Positions 59,735 to 64,000 of a stretch of 64,000 bases of DNA are shown here, in pieces. Made by a program: the position numbers and the translations under genes. A model generated the notes under the pieces. The model was not told the DNA's origin. It made no database searches and was given only the letters and a program-made list of their open reading frames with translations. Source of the stretch: Carex sylvatica (taxonomy: Eukaryota > Streptophyta > Magnoliopsida > Poales > Cyperaceae); assembly GCA_964058845.1 (NCBI GenBank), contig CAXKVR010000199.1:1-64000 (forward strand), written 5' to 3'. Within the stretch, counting starts at the first letter, position 1; every line of letters starts with the position of its first letter.

Positions 59735-61545
59735 GGCCACCTCTAAAAAAGATCAAACAAAATACCTTCCAACTAAATTTCTTGACAAAATACCCTTGTG
59801 GGACCCATTCACATCAAAATTTCCCTCGGTTTACTTCTATCATCCTGCGGTTCTTTCATTTACATCTCTTCGTCTCCCCCAAAATTTTTCTCTGTTCGTC
59901 TTCTTCAAAACATTTGCTTTTCCGCACCATTCCACTCTATCCTCTGCACCCGCCTCCCCCCCAACTTGCTCTCTTCCACACCCCCCGCTGTCTCTCATCA
60001 TCTGTTTATTATTTTTATTTTCTCTGGGGCTTCAAACGAATTTGAAACTGACTATGCATTGTTGTTGTTTCTCATAACAGAAGTTCCTAGTGGCCTCGAG
60101 ATTACATCAGTAATTGGTATCCACAAATTCAATACCAACATATCATTCCTGAATTTGTCAGACATTGAAAGAAACATGTAATTTTGAGACAGTTTGTGAG
60201 ACAACTTAACAATTATCTTTGTCAGTGGAGATCGGTTAATACATATATTCAGACCTAACTTGAAAAATGATGAGAATCATCAGCGAAGGCAGAACAACCG
60301 ACCGACAGAGTACTACTAGTTCCTTCGGCTCTCTCACTAAAACCTAGTATTTTAATGTTTCCTAAATTAAAAAGTTCAATTAAAAGAGGAAAAAACGAAT
60401 ATAGACTCAACATTGACAAATGGTTTTCATATCTATTTAGAGTTTCTCATGCTGAATGAGTTCTATGAATAAGTACTATGGATAAATATGTTAATTAGCA
60501 CTTAATATGACTTGATCACAAGTTTTTAACAGTAAAGCAAAGCATCATATGAAATGAATCTCTGATTCTCAATGCCTACCATGATTTTCAGATCAAATCC
60601 TTGTTTCATATCCATTTTAATATCTGCTTTGTTATTTGAAAATAAGCTGTTTTGAAAGAAAGTGTAATAATAAGAAGAGTAGAGATCAATCTGTAAGGTA
60701 CTAAGGTTTACATGAACTCATGCCTCAATTGTTAGATACTACTTTGCTATGTTGAAATAAGAGTGCTTTAATTACTTGACATATAAAGATGATTAATCTT
60801 AAAACTTATAGGCAATCCATGATTTTCACCTTAAAATCTTCTTTTAAATCTGTCAAATCTTAAAATAATGAAACAGCAGGGGTTAATTCGCAATTTCGTG
60901 CTTCTTCCCTTGTCAGTTGTCCTTTGATCTTTATGTATTCATTTTCTTCTTTTAATTTAGTTGCATAATTGCGTCATTTGGATTGAATTTGTTAGGCACA
61001 TTAAGGTGAAACAAGAATGACGATCATGATGATAAACAATAGCATGTGAATCCCAAATCATTTTGATGTTTGTTAGATGTTCCTATGTTCATGTACCAGT
61101 CCACATTTAAGAATCCATAAAAATAAAATTGATTTCATAAAAGACAAACTTAAGTCTACTCCAATGGAAATTAAATGATTCACGTGATTGAAAGAGAACA
61201 AGTATGAAGAGCTAACACCAGTATAGTTTTCAAGTAAATAATATAGTTTTCAAATAAATAGTATAGTTTTCAAGTAAATAGTATAGTTTTCAAGTAAATA
61301 GTATAGTTATCAAATAAATAGTATAGTTATCAAATAAAAGCGACGACGGTTTTGAAAAACAACAAACAGAGCAAAAATTTGGGGGAGGCGAAGAGATCTG
61401 AAGGAAAGAAGCAGGAAGAAAGTAAACTGAGGGCAGGAGAAATTTTAATGTGAATGGGTCCCACAAGAGCATTTTGTCAAGAAATTTAGTAAGAGGATAT
61501 TTTGTTTGAACTTTTTCAAAAGTGGGGCAGTTTGTAAAATTCCCC
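59735..61545. mobile_element. Non-autonomous MULE-like element with long terminal inverted repeats
   Basis: The terminal inverted repeats are about 180 bp. The left (59735-59915) and the right (reverse of about 61345-61545) share AAATTTCTTGACAAAAT, TTGTGGGACCCATTCACAT and TCTCTTCGCCTCCCCC-like blocks. The flanking 9-bp duplication GAACATCCG (59726-59734 and 61546-61554) is perfect, which is diagnostic of Mutator-like elements. The 1.45-kb interior has a C/T-rich leader-like part (59900-60000) but no transposase or recognisable captured gene. Confidence 0.85.
61220..61338. repeat. 20-bp minisatellite inside the MULE-like element
   Basis: About six tandem copies of TATAGTTTTCAAGTAAATAG, with a T-to-A and G-to-A variant in the last two. 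Confidence 0.9.
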
Positions 61546-61554
61546 GAACATCCG

Positions 61555-62331
61555 TCTGAATTGAATATTCAATACGATACGATGTCATAGCGTTTACTTT
61601 AGATGGCCAACTCATCCAATGAATGGGTCATGGGAGCGTTTACTTGTAAATTTAGATATCAATCTCAATTATTGGACAGTAGACGGGTGGACTCAGTTGT
61701 CTCCTGGGGCAGGTCAATTCAAATTAATATTCTTGACTTGCCACAATAGCTGTCATTAAATTAATTAGCACACAGAAAAAAAAAAAACACTATTTTTCTA
61801 TATTCGTTTCAATTTTAATACATAGCTCATTCAGTATATATGGCTTAAAATACTTTAAGAAAAGAAAAATGATTTTTTTTAATTTTTTATTTAATTATAA
61901 GAACATTTCTAGTGGGTATTGTAGTTATATCATTTATGTTAAGGACGTCAATATAATTAATTATTAATATAACCTGTTGCCAGTTGAATTTTTCAAAACA
62001 ATTAATTTCCTAAGAAAATGATTTCATTAAGATTATGTTTGGTATGAGAACAAGTCTTTGGTCGAGTCACAGAAGGCAATAATCTTAACCTTTTGCCCGA
62101 TTGTGTCCCTAATTTTGAAACCCGAAAAACCAATATTACTCATATATGTGAAATGGACGAATTATCTTTATTGAAATCATGATATTGTGCAAGCTTTCAA
62201 TAATCTTACGCTTTGTTCTCTTTAGATTGATAATTACATAAATTAGTGTTGAAGAATAGAATAAATTAGAAGGGCTAAATTGTAAAGTAAGAAAATGGTA
62301 AAATTGTAATTTAGGATAAATAGAAAGTTAC
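61555..62331. other. AT-rich spacer, no gene seen
   Basis: Holds the partial copy of the repeat seen at 55785-57145 (about 61895-61985). Otherwise featureless. Confidence 0.4.
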
Positions 62332-62334
62332 CGT

Positions 62335-63715
62335 CACTAGTACAAAAAACTCCTTCACCGACCCTTGACCACTGACTGTTTTAAGCAAAGCATCAGTGTT
62401 GCTCATACTACACTGACTCTTTTATTAAATAACAGTCGGCGTTAGAGTTCAACACTGACACTTTCAAAACAGTCAGTGTTGATTATCAACACTGACGGTT
62501 TTTCAAAAAGCAGTCAGTGTTGGTACTCAACACTGACGCTTTAAAAACAGTCAGTGTTGGTGTTCAACACTGACTGTTTTTATAAACCATCAGTGTTGAG
62601 TATCAACACTGACTATTTTTCAAGCGTCAGTGTTGAGTACCAACACTTATGCTTTTAAAACAGTCAGTGTTGGTGTTCAACACTGACTGTTTTTTGAAAA
62701 ACCGTCAGTGTTAATAATTTAGTGTAAGAATTCAGTTTAAAGTATATATGAGATTCATCGTTTAATTTAGTGTGAAAGGTCATCAATTTAAATATTGGAG
62801 GTGAAATCTTAATAAATAATGGAGTTTTGAAGACCAAACTCTATTTTTTTCTAAAAAAAAAAATTTCTAGCTAGCAATTAGATATAACCATTCTTTAGCT
62901 TGTGATAATTTTGGTGAGTCAATTAAAAAATGTTTGTGGAGAATGAAAATTCATTGGTATCTTAAAAATTATTGCTCCAATTAAAAAGTTTAATTTGTCC
63001 ATTTTTATTGAATAAATATGACACGTACCAAATTTAGCCCAATTAATAAAAAAAATTAACTTTTCATCGAATAACATTTTTAAACGATTGACTTGTTATT
63101 TTTGTGTAAATTATATCATAACTGTTAGATGTAAGCAAGAACTGTCCTTGAGTAAATGTAAACAAATGCAATGGTCATTGCAAAATATTGTTCATACTTA
63201 AAAGTCAATTTCTTGATTGTCAAATATCAACATTATATCAAATGTTTGCTTTGAGATGTTGGCTTAAATTATTTTTTTGACTGAAATATCAATTGCATTA
63301 TACATCATACTATGTGTGAACACACTTAATTTACAATTATAGTTGCTGAAATATATACCAACTATTTATATCTTAATTAATAATGTATCACCCAATGAAC
63401 ATGTATCTCAACACAAAGCAACTAAAGTTTAATTAGGATGATAAAATTGATTCATACAAAAAATATAGCATGAGACAAGTTTAAAAAAAATTAGTCGGTG
63501 TTGGTACCAGCATTGACTGTTTTTAAAAAAACAGTCGTTGTAGGAAACCAACACTGACTGTTTTTCAAAAACAGTTGGTGTAAGCAACAAACACTGACTG
63601 TTTTTGAAAAAATAGTCTGTGTAGACAATCAACACTGACTGATTTTAAAAAAATAGTCGATGTTGGCAACCAACACTGACTGTTTTTAAAAAAACAGTCG
63701 GTGTAGGCAACCAAA
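62335..63715. mobile_element. CACTA-like element end with CAGTGTTG subterminal arrays
   Basis: The terminus CACTAGTACAAAAAACTCC starts at 62335, preceded by the 3-bp CGT. Motifs CAGTGTTG and CAACACTGAC alternate in both orientations, with T/A-rich spacers, at 62370-62715 and again, more diverged, at 63485-63715. This matches the CACTA layout of terminal repeat plus subterminal transposase-binding arrays. Between the arrays is about 770 bp of AT-rich DNA without coding signal. The other terminus was not found; it may be lost or outside the window. Confidence 0.7.
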
Positions 63716-64000
63716 AATGAGAAAGTAGCAATTAAATTTAGAGGGATGTTTGCAAGTTATGATATATTTACGAATCATGATATTTTTAAAAATAAAATAT
63801 AATTTTTCTATTAAAATTATATTAAAAAATTATTTTATATTTCATAATGAACAAAATTCTAATCCGATAAGATATATAAAAAAATCTCAAAAACTAAAAA
63901 AAAAAATTGGTTTTTTTTCTTATCTTTTTTATTTATTTATTTTTCCTTTATATAGAATTAATTTAGACATTCAAAATTAATTTATTTAATTCTAATTGTA
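63716..64000. other. AT-rich end of the window, no gene seen
   Basis: Very AT-rich with homopolymer runs. Could still belong to the CACTA-like element. Confidence 0.4.

Noticed and set aside
59782..60181. Three overlapping plus-strand frames of 87-127 codons
   Set aside because: They lie in the terminal inverted repeat and C/T-rich stretch of the MULE-like element, overlap in different frames, and show no domain.

Overview
This is nuclear DNA from a flowering plant, most likely a eudicot. It has an intron-bearing ankyrin/PGG membrane-protein gene, a wall-associated-kinase (WAK) ectodomain fragment, and several nested plant transposon families: Ty1/copia, a large Ty3-type solo LTR, LINE, CACTA-like, MULE-like, hAT-like and foldback MITEs. 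No tRNA, rRNA, CRISPR or prokaryotic signal was seen. Only one gene looks intact, the ankyrin gene at 1281-3499. The species cannot be named from the sequence.

Left region (1-10358). A three-exon ankyrin-repeat/PGG gene faces a broken inverted copy of itself (4884 down to about 3900). Sequences outside the pair are also inverted copies of each other (1-149 plus 606-880 versus about 8100-8630). Together they form the remains of a large inverted duplication. A LINE tail was later inserted into the left arm, and CACTA-like DNA fills the right arm.

Retroelement region (10359-22300). A decayed copia element (10359-15725) has 470-bp LTRs and CACGG motifs spaced 21 bp apart in four places. A second copia (16928-21122, minus strand) has a perfect TACTA target duplication and an internal RT/RNase H deletion. 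It lies in a CACTA-like element that retains exons of a Ulp1/C48-type protease.

MITE region (22725-26293). Related long-arm foldback elements lie next to (TA)n runs. One is split by an 1861-bp solo LTR with a perfect CTATC duplication. The last is cut off where the satellite starts.

Satellite (26294-53007). About 26.7 kb is a tandem array of an 81-bp monomer, roughly 330 copies. The edges are diverged. The core is made of higher-order repeats of 731, 1220 and 1298 bp and a 2518-bp super-repeat; 1136- and 1300-bp units lie to the left. Each monomer carries a telomere-like TTAGGGTT and is exactly 27 codons long, so long spurious ORFs appear. This is the most distinctive object in the window.

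Right region (53008-64000). A WAK N-terminal pseudogene lies next to the satellite edge. Beyond it are a hAT-like element with a near-perfect 8-bp duplication, another foldback MITE, a diverged repeat family, a truncated copia, a MULE-like element with a perfect 9-bp duplication, and a CACTA-like end with arrays of CAGTGTTG motifs.
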